Shown here: one piece after another, positions 1 to 6,695 of the stretch
Numbering within the stretch: the first letter of the stretch is position 1
Layout of the letters: every line of letters starts with the position of its first letter
Assembly: GCA_002697475.1 (NCBI GenBank)
Contig: NZVW01000018.1
Location: forward strand, 1 to 13,710
Direction of reading: 5' to 3'
DNA from: Aquimarina sp.
GTDB lineage: Bacteria > Bacteroidota > Bacteroidia > Flavobacteriales > Flavobacteriaceae
DNA length: 13,710 bases
Notes under the pieces: model-generated
Told to the model about the DNA's origin: nothing
The model's database searches: none
The model's input: only the letters and a program-made list of their open reading frames with translations
Made by a program: the position numbers and the translations under genes

Positions 1-1341
1 CTTCAAAAAGATTTTTTTACCACCAACAAAACCAAAGAAGTTGCTTTTAGAATTAATGAACTGAAACGATTAAAAAGTGTTTTACAAAAAAATGAGGCAC
101 TTCTTTATGAAGCTATAGACAAAGACTTCAAAAAGTCCAAAAAAGAAACCTATCTTACAGAGTTATCATTAATCTACAACGAGATTGATATCGCTGTAAA
201 AAGGGTAAAGAAATGGTCCAGGAAAAAAAGAGTTGCTGTAAGCATAGCCAACTTACCTGCTAAAGCGTATATCGTTCCGGAGCCACTGGGAGTTTCATTA
301 ATCATAGGAGCGTGGAATTATCCATATCAATTATCGATTGCACCTGCTATAGCGGCTATAGCTGCAGGATGTACAGTAATTTTAAAACCTAGCGAACTCC
401 CTGCCAACACATCGGCAGTGATGAAAAAAATCATCAACGAAAATTTTGATCCTCATTTTTTTACGGTTATTGAAGGAGGAGTTGAAGAAACTACGGCGCT
501 GCTAAAATTAGATTTCGACAAAATATTCTTTACGGGTAGCGTACCTGTAGGTAAAATTGTATATCAAGCTGCCGCAGAAAACCTTACTCCGGTAACCTTA
601 GAATTAGGCGGAAAAAGCCCGGCGATCATCACTGCTGATGCCGATATCGATATGACTGCTAAGAGACTAGTCTGGTCAAAATTTTTAAATGCGGGACAAA
701 CATGTATAGCACCGGATTATGTCCTTGTTGAGGAATCTATTAAAACTAAATTCTTAGATGCCGTTGTAGCACGCATCAAAAATTCTGATTATCAAACCCA
801 AAACGAGAATTATACACAGATTATTAATCAGAAGAATTATGACCGTTTGGTAGATCTGATAGATAATAAAAAAGTCTATTACGGAGGAAAAAGCAATACA
901 GCATCCCGGACAATTGAGCCCACGATTTTAAGCGATGTTTCCTGGGAGGATACGATTATGGAAGATGAAATATTTGGACCTATACTCCCTGTATTAACAT
1001 TCAAAGACATAGATGAGGCTATTGCCAAAATTAAATCAAAACCGAAACCACTTTCGTGTTATGTATATACCCAAAGCGCTAAAGTAAAAAAACGAATAGT
1101 ATCAGAAATTTCTTTTGGTGGTGGCGCTATTAATGATTCTGTTATGCATATTGTTGAACCTTCATTACCTTTTGGTGGTGTGGGCCATAGCGGGATAGGT
1201 AATTATCACGGAAAATTTGGTTTTGATGCTTTTTCTCACAACAAAAGTGTGCTGCAAAAATCCTTTTGGATAGAGCTGAATTTAAAACATCCCCCGTATA
1301 CCGATTTTAAGTTTAAATGGCTAAAAAGGTTGATAGGTTAA
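1..1341 (+). CDS. Aldehyde dehydrogenase, class-3 type (5' end outside window)
   Basis: This NAD(P)-dependent aldehyde dehydrogenase oxidises aldehydes to carboxylic acids in the cytoplasm. The frame is open from base 1, so the gene starts upstream; the 446 residues visible are nearly the family's usual length of about 450-460, so only a short N-terminal piece is missing. The catalytic parts are present: the WNYP motif with its Asn at 316-318, the general-base Glu in LELGGKSP at 601-603, and the nucleophile Cys in GQTCIAP at 703-705. EIFGPILPV (about 965-991) and the LPFGGVGHSG segment (about 1165-1194) are also typical. WNYP and the lack of an N-terminal extension point to the ALDH3/coniferyl-aldehyde group rather than ALDH1/2. 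The substrate cannot be read from the sequence; fatty or aromatic aldehydes are likely from family knowledge. An internal GTG-ATG at 418-423 is not the start, because the WNYP cofactor region lies upstream of it. The gene converges on the receptor gene, leaving 14 bp between the stops. Confidence 0.93.
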   Translation, partial: LQKDFFTTNKTKEVAFRINELKRLKSVLQKNEALLYEAIDKDFKKSKKETYLTELSLIYNEIDIAVKRVKKWSRKKRVAVSIANLPAKAYIVPEPLGVSLIIGAWNYPYQLSIAPAIAAIAAGCTVILKPSELPANTSAVMKKIINENFDPHFFTVIEGGVEETTALLKLDFDKIFFTGSVPVGKIVYQAAAENLTPVTLELGGKSPAIITADADIDMTAKRLVWSKFLNAGQTCIAPDYVLVEESIKTKFLDAVVARIKNSDYQTQNENYTQIINQKNYDRLVDLIDNKKVYYGGKSNTASRTIEPTILSDVSWEDTIMEDEIFGPILPVLTFKDIDEAIAKIKSKPKPLSCYVYTQSAKVKKRIVSEISFGGGAINDSVMHIVEPSLPFGGVGHSGIGNYHGKFGFDAFSHNKSVLQKSFWIELNLKHPPYTDFKFKWLKRLIG

Positions 1342-1355
1342 GAAAGTATTGTTCT

Positions 1356-4004
1356 TTAAAAGCTTAAGTCTAAGGAAAGCATTACGTATCGAGGAATTAA
1401 ATTACTTTGATAAATCGTTGTAGAAAAATCAGAATTTTGTATCTGACTGAATACACGATTATTCAATAAATTTCTACCTGTTAGCCTTCCTGAGATCCAT
1501 TTTATTTTTTTTGGCTTGTGCCTAATCTCAAAATCAATAAAAGAAAAGTCTTCTTTAGATTCAGTATTTGGTTTAAAATAATCATAGGTAATTGTACCAA
1601 CCCACCCCTTAACAGGCTTGAAAATTGCTTTCAATGAATTTTTAAAGCCCTTGTTACTATTTACTTCTTGTCCATCAATAAAATAAGAGTTTAATGATAA
1701 TGTGGTATAATTCTCAAAATTAAATGGTATTCTAAAAGCTGTTTTGGCAAATATTGTATTGTTCCAAAAATTAGATTCTCCATCTCTTGAATTTCCGCTA
1801 ATTACATTTTGAAATTCTGATATTGAATACAAAGAAGACAGTTTTACAGTGGTTTGTATAAATCTTAAATAGCGCTCTGCAGACAATGACAAAATATAAG
1901 CATTTAAAGCTGTAGGGCTTTGAAAATATGTGACTCCTGTATAATTTGTATTAACGTTAAGATCAGAAAGAAAGATATTTTCATTGCGGTTATATCCTAC
2001 AGAAGCAAACAGCTCAATATTTCGATATAGATTACTTAACCTGTAATTAAAATTATACTGCTGTTTTTTTTGCGGTAAAAGACTTGGAATTGAATTAATC
2101 GCAGTTCTATTATCTATGATAACTCTATTACGAATTAAAAATTGCTCATCCGGTGTATTCAGCTCATAACTCCCCCTAAAACCAATTGTAGAAACTGGAT
2201 TGATCTTGTATTCCAAATCTAGAACAGGTTGTATAAACCAATCATTTTTTATCAAATTATCATTAGATGAAGTATCATAGTTTAACTGCTGTGTTATATA
2301 AGAAAATGAGACTGAAGGCTTGACTTCTATATCTCCTTTAGTATATGTTAATGAAGGTATGGAAAAATATTCCTTGCGTTCATAATTAAAATCATTATCT
2401 ATTCCTTCTATTTGCGTGTCATTCTCGTTTAAAAAAGATGTAAAAGGATTATTATCTATACTTATACCGGTTGCTATAGCATACTTAATCGATTTTTTTC
2501 TTCCTAAAAGAACAAGTCTGTTTTGAAAACTCTCTTTCTTAAAAGAAGTAAACTGATCATAAGAATTTAGCTCCTCTTGTTCCGTAAAAAAGTTCCCAAA
2601 GGTAGAGAAACGCTGTGGCACATCATTTTTAGCATATAGAGAAATAAACTGAACTGCCGTTGTTTTATTGATTCTATAGGTATAGTTTATTTTATGTTTT
2701 AACAAGAAATCTTCAGTATCTAAACCCGTTACTGTGTTGTCTGATAAATCTCTTATAAAATTGGCAGTTGACCCTATTTGATTCTTACTTAACACCGCAT
2801 CAATTTCTAATAAACTATTTTTGGATACGTTATATGTAAATTTAATATCTAATCCTTTTGCTTGTGGTTTTTGACGAATTTCTGTGATATCGGTATAACT
2901 AAATTGTTCATCATTAAAGAAAAAATCATTTTGATAAAGTTCTTGTTGAAAAACATTATCTTTTAGGTATACTATATTAGACTTTAATTTAGCTCTATTA
3001 GAAAACTTGTAGAGTACATTATAAGTACCATATAATTGCTCATCAACTCTACTTCGCTTATACCCCAAAACACTATTGATAGGTGCATTGTTTATTAATG
3101 TGGTGCTATAGATATCATCCTCGTTCTCATTTTCTATAGCAACAATGCTCCCCGAGCTACGAGTGAGCATATCATAATTCCCTGTATTGCTTAAAGAAAG
3201 TTGTCCAAAACTTTTTAAAGAGGCAGAAACACCTAGTAATGTAATATCTGAATCTGAATACGATTTGTCACCGTAACCATAACCTAAATCTGCTGTACCA
3301 GAATAATCCGCTCTGTTCTTTTTTAACTTCAAGTTTAAGGCTACACGGTCAGAGTTTTCAATATCTTTTAACAAAGGATTTTTAGAATAATTTTCAATAG
3401 CCTCTATCTGATCTACCATGTCTATGGAAATGTTCTTGGTACCTATAGTATATTTGCTGCCAAATAGGTCATCACCATCAAGATTTACAGCAGAGACTTC
3501 TTTACCTTTATAACTTATTCTTCCATTATCTCCTACCTCAACACCAGGTAATTTTTTTATAACATCCTCAACCTTACGTTCTGTACCATCTTTGTACTTA
3601 TCTACATTAAAGACTACAGTGTCCTTTTTAATAGTAAACTTTTTTCTTTCAGAAATAATTACCTCTTCAAGCTTATTAGTCTTAGGAAATAAAGCAAAGT
3701 TAAACCGATAAACCTTTGAAGGGTCAGGATTAATAACACTATCTACAATAGCCTCATAGTTTAATGCTTTCGCTTCTATGTATAGGATAGAGCCATATTG
3801 TTTTTTTAACGTGTAGTTAAAAACTCCATTACTGTCCGTGATTAAAAACTCTGAAATAACACTAGAATTTTTAGCTTTTTTGAGTAGCAGTGTGGCTTTA
3901 GGTATGGTATCACCAGATACATCTATAACAGTTCCTTTAATTTGCTGTGCTATAGAAAACTGTGTAAAATAAAATATACAAATAAGAAGAGTATAAAATC
4001 TCAA
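1356..4004 (-). CDS. TonB-dependent-receptor-like outer membrane beta-barrel protein
   Basis: This is an 882-residue outer-membrane protein. Residues 1-19 form a signal peptide ending SIA-QQ. Residues about 21-105 form a carboxypeptidase-regulatory-like beta-sandwich (QIKGTVID...GDTIPKATLLL...DSNGVFNYTL). LEEVIIS at 112-118 resembles a TonB-box linker. Residues about 130-230 form a plug-like segment containing DVIKKLPGVEV and VNLDGDDLFG. The rest is alternating aromatic and polar beta-strands ending in a C-terminal Phe (SLDLSF), the usual signal for barrel assembly. It matches the Bacteroidota outer-membrane beta-barrel family often found beside GLPGLI proteins, rather than a classical SusC. 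It is the last gene of the cassette, 16 bp after the GLPGLI gene and surely co-transcribed with it. The substrate is unknown. Transport or surface display of the small peptide encoded upstream, or of its ligand, is inference only. Confidence 0.88.
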   Translation of the reverse strand: MRFYTLLICIFYFTQFSIAQQIKGTVIDVSGDTIPKATLLLKKAKNSSVISEFLITDSNGVFNYTLKKQYGSILYIEAKALNYEAIVDSVINPDPSKVYRFNFALFPKTNKLEEVIISERKKFTIKKDTVVFNVDKYKDGTERKVEDVIKKLPGVEVGDNGRISYKGKEVSAVNLDGDDLFGSKYTIGTKNISIDMVDQIEAIENYSKNPLLKDIENSDRVALNLKLKKNRADYSGTADLGYGYGDKSYSDSDITLLGVSASLKSFGQLSLSNTGNYDMLTRSSGSIVAIENENEDDIYSTTLINNAPINSVLGYKRSRVDEQLYGTYNVLYKFSNRAKLKSNIVYLKDNVFQQELYQNDFFFNDEQFSYTDITEIRQKPQAKGLDIKFTYNVSKNSLLEIDAVLSKNQIGSTANFIRDLSDNTVTGLDTEDFLLKHKINYTYRINKTTAVQFISLYAKNDVPQRFSTFGNFFTEQEELNSYDQFTSFKKESFQNRLVLLGRKKSIKYAIATGISIDNNPFTSFLNENDTQIEGIDNDFNYERKEYFSIPSLTYTKGDIEVKPSVSFSYITQQLNYDTSSNDNLIKNDWFIQPVLDLEYKINPVSTIGFRGSYELNTPDEQFLIRNRVIIDNRTAINSIPSLLPQKKQQYNFNYRLSNLYRNIELFASVGYNRNENIFLSDLNVNTNYTGVTYFQSPTALNAYILSLSAERYLRFIQTTVKLSSLYSISEFQNVISGNSRDGESNFWNNTIFAKTAFRIPFNFENYTTLSLNSYFIDGQEVNSNKGFKNSLKAIFKPVKGWVGTITYDYFKPNTESKEDFSFIDFEIRHKPKKIKWISGRLTGRNLLNNRVFSQIQNSDFSTTIYQSNLIPRYVMLSLDLSF

Positions 4005-4020
4005 AATTATATCAAGTTAA

Positions 4021-4851
4021 TTAATCGTAAAAATCGATTTTTGATAATTCTTCAATCAGACCAGTTGGTATATCAATTATCTTACTTACCCAATGATATT
4101 GCCCGAGATCAAAATTAAAGGAAATTGTCCCACCTTCCTTTTTAATAAGCTCCGAAATTTGCTGAGCTTTCTTAATTTTCATATCCAAAATATATTGTTT
4201 CATGAATTTTTGATATTCAGAATACGTCTTGACTTTATTAGAATTAAAGTAATTCGAAATTTTCTCCTTCATCTTTTCTCCTCCATTTTTTTTCACACTT
4301 ACAATGTCAATAGCATATTTTCCGGTTAACTCCTCAAAACTTACAATGACTCCGGGTAAACCGTTCAAATTAAAAGGCCCTTTGGATATTGGGATTTCAG
4401 AACTAAACCACACTCTATAGTTACGCCCGTGAAAATTCAATGTTGCTTCTTGACAATTAAACTTTTTGATAACTTTTGTATTCCCAGTGAGATTCCAAGG
4501 TAAATCTTCATTATTGTATTTATATGTCGTCCCTTTTGTTACTTCAGGAAATGGAATTCTTACATACACATCTTGATTGTTTGTATACATAATAGTTCCT
4601 ATTTTATCATTAGTAACAAAATGATCAAAATTTCCTTCTTCATCATATTGCATCCCGGAATCTCTTTTATCAATAATACTAAAATAACTCTCATCCCCAT
4701 TAACTAGCAATAAGCTTTCCAACTCAACACCAAATGAATCTTTATAGTTATATAAAATAGAGTAATTTGAATCTTGAGCTTTAGCATATTGAGACGCTAA
4801 TTGTAAAGCAAAGAATAGGACAATATTTAAAATGGATTTAATCTTTAACAT
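4021..4851 (-). CDS. GLPGLI family protein
   Basis: This is a 276-residue exported protein of the Bacteroidota GLPGLI family. A signal peptide covers residues 1-25 and ends AKA-QD. The family signature is present as GLPGVI at residues 164-169, inside the characteristic stretch VWFSSEIPISKGPFNLNG (148-163 and on). The preceding conserved segment WNLTG..KVIKKFNCQEA, with HGRNYRVWF after it, is also typical: a tryptophan, the K-x-I element, a single conserved Cys and an aromatic WF pair. The family's biochemical role is not established to my knowledge; its members are periplasmic or outer-membrane associated and are usually coded next to a barrel protein like the one 16 bp downstream here. The first gene of the cassette, a small Cys-rich peptide, lies 66 bp upstream behind a hairpin, so this gene is probably expressed by read-through at a lower level. 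The family call is confident; the function is not known. Confidence 0.9.
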   Translation of the reverse strand: MLKIKSILNIVLFFALQLASQYAKAQDSNYSILYNYKDSFGVELESLLLVNGDESYFSIIDKRDSGMQYDEEGNFDHFVTNDKIGTIMYTNNQDVYVRIPFPEVTKGTTYKYNNEDLPWNLTGNTKVIKKFNCQEATLNFHGRNYRVWFSSEIPISKGPFNLNGLPGVIVSFEELTGKYAIDIVSVKKNGGEKMKEKISNYFNSNKVKTYSEYQKFMKQYILDMKIKKAQQISELIKKEGGTISFNFDLGQYHWVSKIIDIPTGLIEELSKIDFYD

Positions 4852-4875
4852 TTCTTTGAAAATTAAATTAATATA

Positions 4876-4910
4876 AAAGCCTAAAAACTATAATTAGTCC
4901 TTAGGCTTTC
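4876..4910 (-). terminator. Attenuator-type hairpin between peptide gene and GLPGLI gene
   Basis: The arms AAAGCCTAA (4876-4884) and TTAGGCTTT (4901-4909) pair perfectly, and an inner ACTA/TAGT pair (4887-4890 with 4895-4898) closes a 4-nt loop. The two positions between the stems are AA/CC mismatches on the plus strand but become GG/UU wobble pairs in minus-strand RNA, giving a continuous 15-bp stem only in the direction of the peptide operon. The hairpin begins 8 nt after the peptide stop and runs into a U-rich tail (CUUUUAUAUU). It is read as a partial terminator that sets a high peptide to low GLPGLI/receptor ratio, or as an mRNA 3'-end stabiliser. Confidence 0.7.
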
Positions 4911-4917
4911 TATCCTT

Positions 4918-5124
4918 CTATTGAATACTTGCTATTATAGCGTAAGTTCTGGCTAAACTACAAGCTGTTTCTCTATCGTTTCCAGCAACACATCTTGTAG
5001 CAGAAAAACCGTTATAAGTTGCCGTACAACAAGTTGTAACACCATCCTCAGAAGTTTTTGTGTCTTTGCTTGTAAAGCTCATCATTGTTCCGGCTAATAT
5101 TAGCCCTAAAAACATTTTTTTCAT
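4918..5124 (-). CDS. Small secreted cysteine-rich peptide (68 aa)
   Basis: This is a 68-residue peptide I do not recognise as a named family. Residues 1 to about 19 (MKKMFLGLILAGTMMSFTS) form a typical Flavobacterium-style signal peptide with a short Lys-rich start and a hydrophobic core. The mature part, about 49 residues, is polar and has four cysteines at 32, 33, 45 and 55 (a CC pair, then single C and C), enough for two disulfides or a metal site, and ends in a helix-like LARTYAIIASIQ. The frame is open upstream to an ATG at 5205, but starting there would put 27 non-signal residues before the export signal, so I chose the ATG at 5124, preceded by an A/T-rich leader. It is the first gene of the cassette with the GLPGLI protein and the receptor-like barrel and is followed by its own hairpin. 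This suggests an abundant exported peptide handled by the other two products; that link is inference. Confidence 0.72.
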   Translation of the reverse strand: MKKMFLGLILAGTMMSFTSKDTKTSEDGVTTCCTATYNGFSATRCVAGNDRETACSLARTYAIIASIQ

Positions 5125-5180
5125 TTTTAAAAGTTTTAAAAAATTAATAAATAAATTAAGTAGCTCCCTTTTTAAATGAC

Positions 5181-5227
5181 TAGGGTAACTATAGGTATGT
5201 GTCAAAACTCATAGATTTGTTACCCTA
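5181..5227. promoter_or_regulatory. 9-bp perfect inverted repeat in the leader of the peptide operon
   Basis: TAGGGTAAC (5181-5189) and GTTACCCTA (5219-5227) are exact reverse complements with 29 nt between them; TATG/CATA (5196-5199 with 5210-5213) can extend the fold. It lies between a candidate -7 element at 5252-5259 and the peptide start at 5124, so it would be in the 5' UTR as an RNA hairpin, or act as a dyad operator. Confidence 0.4.
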
Positions 5228-5251
5228 AAAAGTGAAAAAAATTAGCAGAAA

Positions 5252-5259
5252 CAAACATA
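5252..5259 (-). promoter_or_regulatory. Candidate -7 element of the peptide/GLPGLI/receptor operon
   Basis: On the minus strand these bases read TATGTTTG, an exact match to the Bacteroidota -7 consensus TAnnTTTG. No convincing TTTG -33 element is found at the usual 19-21 nt upstream, where the 40-bp repeat array begins. The leader would be about 120 nt long and would contain the inverted repeat at 5181-5227. The match is short and could be chance. Confidence 0.3.
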
Positions 5260-5280
5260 AAATTTATACTTGTAACTTTT

Positions 5281-5637
5281 TTACGGTAAAACCATTGAAA
5301 ATTTCAACTATTTTCCTACAAAACCTTATTTTCAACCCAAACAACCATAAATCCCTCCCAAAACCACGTCTGCAACCCATACGATGATTGTTTAAGCTCA
5401 AAACATTGGCAGGAAAGATTATGATCATTTGTTTGTTCCAAAACGACAGCAGGAACAATTTTAATCGTTGTAAAAGTTTCCTGACGCTATTTTGAAAAGA
5501 AAAAATGGTCTTTTTGCTCCAAAATGTTGTTTTGAAATTGTTCAACCATTTTTTTAGTCCGCGACACGGTTTTGAAGTCGTCTCATCATTTTTTTCGTTG
5601 CTCCGTACCATTTTGACATCAATATACCATTGAGACC
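5281..5637. repeat. Array of about nine degenerate 40-bp tandem repeats, non-coding
   Basis: A stretch of about 350 bp repeats with a 40-bp period. Block 1, plus strand about CTCCAAAAC: AAAAC stands at exactly 5320, 5360, 5400 and 5440 and AAAAT at 5521, with degenerate copies near 5481 and 5561. Block 2, about TTTGAA, lies 11 nt further on, at 5331, 5371, 5411, 5451, 5491, 5531, 5571 and 5612. Block 3, about ACCATTTTTTT, lies about 23-25 nt after block 1, at about 5343, 5383, 5423, 5462, 5503, 5543, 5584 and 5625. The first unit (5281-5314) is shortened to about 32 nt. Units agree with one another at perhaps half to two thirds of positions, and the sequence between blocks varies. Some units fold: GTTCC/GGAAC at 5435-5456, CAAAA/TTTTG at 5520-5534, CCG/CGG at 5559-5569. 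A period of 40 excludes a protein repeat. The array ends about 115 bp before the DUF6261-like start. Confidence 0.8.
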
Positions 5638-5654
5638 ATACAGCAGTATGTCTT
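5632..5654. other. Hairpin at the DUF6261-side end of the repeat array
   Basis: GAGA-C-CATAC (5632-5641) pairs with GTATG-TCTT (5646-5654) around an AGCA loop, giving five plus four pairs (one G-U) with a single bulged C. It begins where the 40-bp periodicity stops, so it may mark the array boundary or the end of an array transcript. Confidence 0.4.
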
Positions 5655-5751
5655 GTAACGGGCTGACACCTAACTTTTTTAAAATATACAATTTCAAATT
5701 CAGTGCTACTTTAGTATATTTAAAATACTTAAAACCTAAATATTATATCAC

Positions 5752-6447
5752 ATGATTAAAGATGTTTATTTCTCTTATCTCAATCCAGAGAGTTTGATTA
5801 ACCTAAGTACACAATCCATTACTGTGATCAGCACTAACCACCCTGATCAACCCTTACTTAGTACCTCTATCAGTAAACTAGATGCAGCTATCAAAGAAGC
5901 CGAAAAAGCTGTGGGCAAAACCGCCAAGGAAGCACTGACCGGTCAGGTGTTTCAGGCAGATAGTAATAGGGACAGTACATTTATTGCTTTAAGAACCCAT
6001 ATCGAAGCCGGATTAAGAAGGCATCGTAATACGGAGTATAAAACAGCCTGTGAGCGTTTATATGCGATCATAGAAAAACACGGCAAGGATGTGTATAAAC
6101 TGCCGTATGCAGAGCAAAGCACTGTTTTTACTGCCTTGTTGCAGGAGCTTAAATCGGGTATTGTGCATCAGGATGTATCCACCATCAATGCAGGTGGATT
6201 TGTCGATGATCTGGATCAGGATCAACAAGAGTTTGACACAGTATACACTAAACGTAATGAAGAAAAGGCTGCCAATACTTCCATAACGGACAGGCAGGCG
6301 ATCAAACTGCTTAAGCCAGAACTGAATAAATTTTATACGCTGATCAATGCATTGTATATCAGTGAACAGGTACCGGACATTGACAAATCCATAAACGAGA
6401 TCAATAGTATCATTGACCGTATTATGGCAAGTGCAAAACGATCCTAA
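5752..6447 (+). CDS. DUF6261-like helical protein
   Basis: This 231-residue cytoplasmic protein has no signal peptide or membrane segment. The sequence resembles the Bacteroidota family DUF6261 (recognised from memory, not searched). It appears almost entirely alpha-helical: residues about 40-65 (ISKLDAAIKEAEKAVGKTAKEAL) and 75-130 (RDSTFIALRTHIEAG...LLQELKSG) look like long amphipathic helices, and 180-228 forms a final helical pair (KLLKPELNKFYTLINALYI, then INSIIDRIMAS). The repeated charged helices suggest a bundle that may oligomerise or bind nucleic acid; no catalytic motif is visible. The ATG at 5752 follows an AT-rich leader and is the only good start. Base composition is visibly richer in G and C than the HEPN-like gene that follows. 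The gene stands alone between the repeat array and a strong terminator. Function is unknown; the array is the obvious candidate partner, which is inference. Confidence 0.8.
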   Translation: MIKDVYFSYLNPESLINLSTQSITVISTNHPDQPLLSTSISKLDAAIKEAEKAVGKTAKEALTGQVFQADSNRDSTFIALRTHIEAGLRRHRNTEYKTACERLYAIIEKHGKDVYKLPYAEQSTVFTALLQELKSGIVHQDVSTINAGGFVDDLDQDQQEFDTVYTKRNEEKAANTSITDRQAIKLLKPELNKFYTLINALYISEQVPDIDKSINEINSIIDRIMASAKRS

Positions 6448-6465
6448 AGTATAATCTTATTAAGT

Positions 6466-6500
6466 AAACCTGGCAGGGGTCATGCTCTTGCTGGGTTTTA
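6466..6500 (+). terminator. Rho-independent terminator after the DUF6261-like gene
   Basis: Bases 6466-6477 (AAACCTGGCAGG) pair with 6487-6498 (CTTGCTGGGTTT) in a 12-bp stem with three G-U pairs, around a 9-nt loop, followed by a T-rich run (TTTTATTTG). It begins 18 nt after the stop at 6445-6447. It closes the DUF6261 unit and separates it from the HEPN-like gene. Confidence 0.8.
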
Positions 6501-6533
6501 TTTGTGTGTTTGTTTATAATATTTATACTTTTA
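6501..6533 (+). promoter_or_regulatory. Candidate promoter of the HEPN-like gene
   Basis: TTTG at 6501-6504 and TACTTTTA at 6526-6533 are separated by 21 nt, near the Bacteroidota -33 TTTG / -7 TAnnTTTG arrangement, with one mismatch in the -7 element. The -33 element overlaps the T-rich tail of the preceding terminator. AT richness makes chance matches easy. Confidence 0.33.
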
Positions 6534-6560
6534 TGTATATAAAATTGTTACGACTAATAA

Positions 6561-6695
6561 AAAAAGGAAAACATCAATAATCTTAATTTAAAAATATATT
6601 CCCTAGTTGAACTGATTAAAGAAGTTGAAGGCAAAAAATCTGAGATTCAGAAAAAGCTAGAACCAACTTTCTTAAAAGGTTCTTCAGTTATAAAC
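6561..6695 (+). other. In-frame open extension upstream of the HEPN-like gene
   Basis: The HEPN frame stays open from 6561 (stop TAA at 6558) and reads like protein: LKIYSLVELIKEVEGKK followed by SEIQKKLEPTFLKGSSVIN. It contains no ATG, GTG or TTG. AAAAAGGAAAAC at 6561-6572 looks like a ribosome binding site directly before an ATC codon at 6573, and a CTG occurs at 6612. Either a rare start is used or an original ATG has mutated to ATC. Confidence 0.5.

Noticed and set aside
1338..1359. Imperfect palindrome TTAAGAA...TTCTTTAA at the converging stops of the aldehyde dehydrogenase and receptor genes
   Set aside because: It is all A/T with an unpaired base, overlaps both stop codons, and has no T tract; it is too weak to call a terminator.
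5125..5205. Upstream ATG giving a 95-residue version of the small peptide
   Set aside because: It would place 27 polar and aromatic residues before a clear MKK-type signal peptide, and its coding region would overlap the leader dyad at 5181-5189.
5264..5611. 115-codon minus-strand open frame across the repeat array
   Set aside because: It lies wholly inside the 40-bp repeat array, the period is not a multiple of three, and the translation is rich in Trp, Phe, Arg and Lys with no domain-like pattern. It is open by chance.
5281..5637. Array considered as CRISPR
   Set aside because: The units lack identical direct repeats separated by unique spacers of constant length, and no cas gene is visible in the window.
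5671..5678. TAACTTTT as the -7 element of the DUF6261-like gene
   Set aside because: The nearest TTG lies only 15 nt upstream rather than about 19-21, and the match is partial.
5713..5729. AGTAT/ATACT dyad just before the DUF6261-like start
   Set aside because: It is five base pairs in very AT-rich sequence, which is expected by chance.
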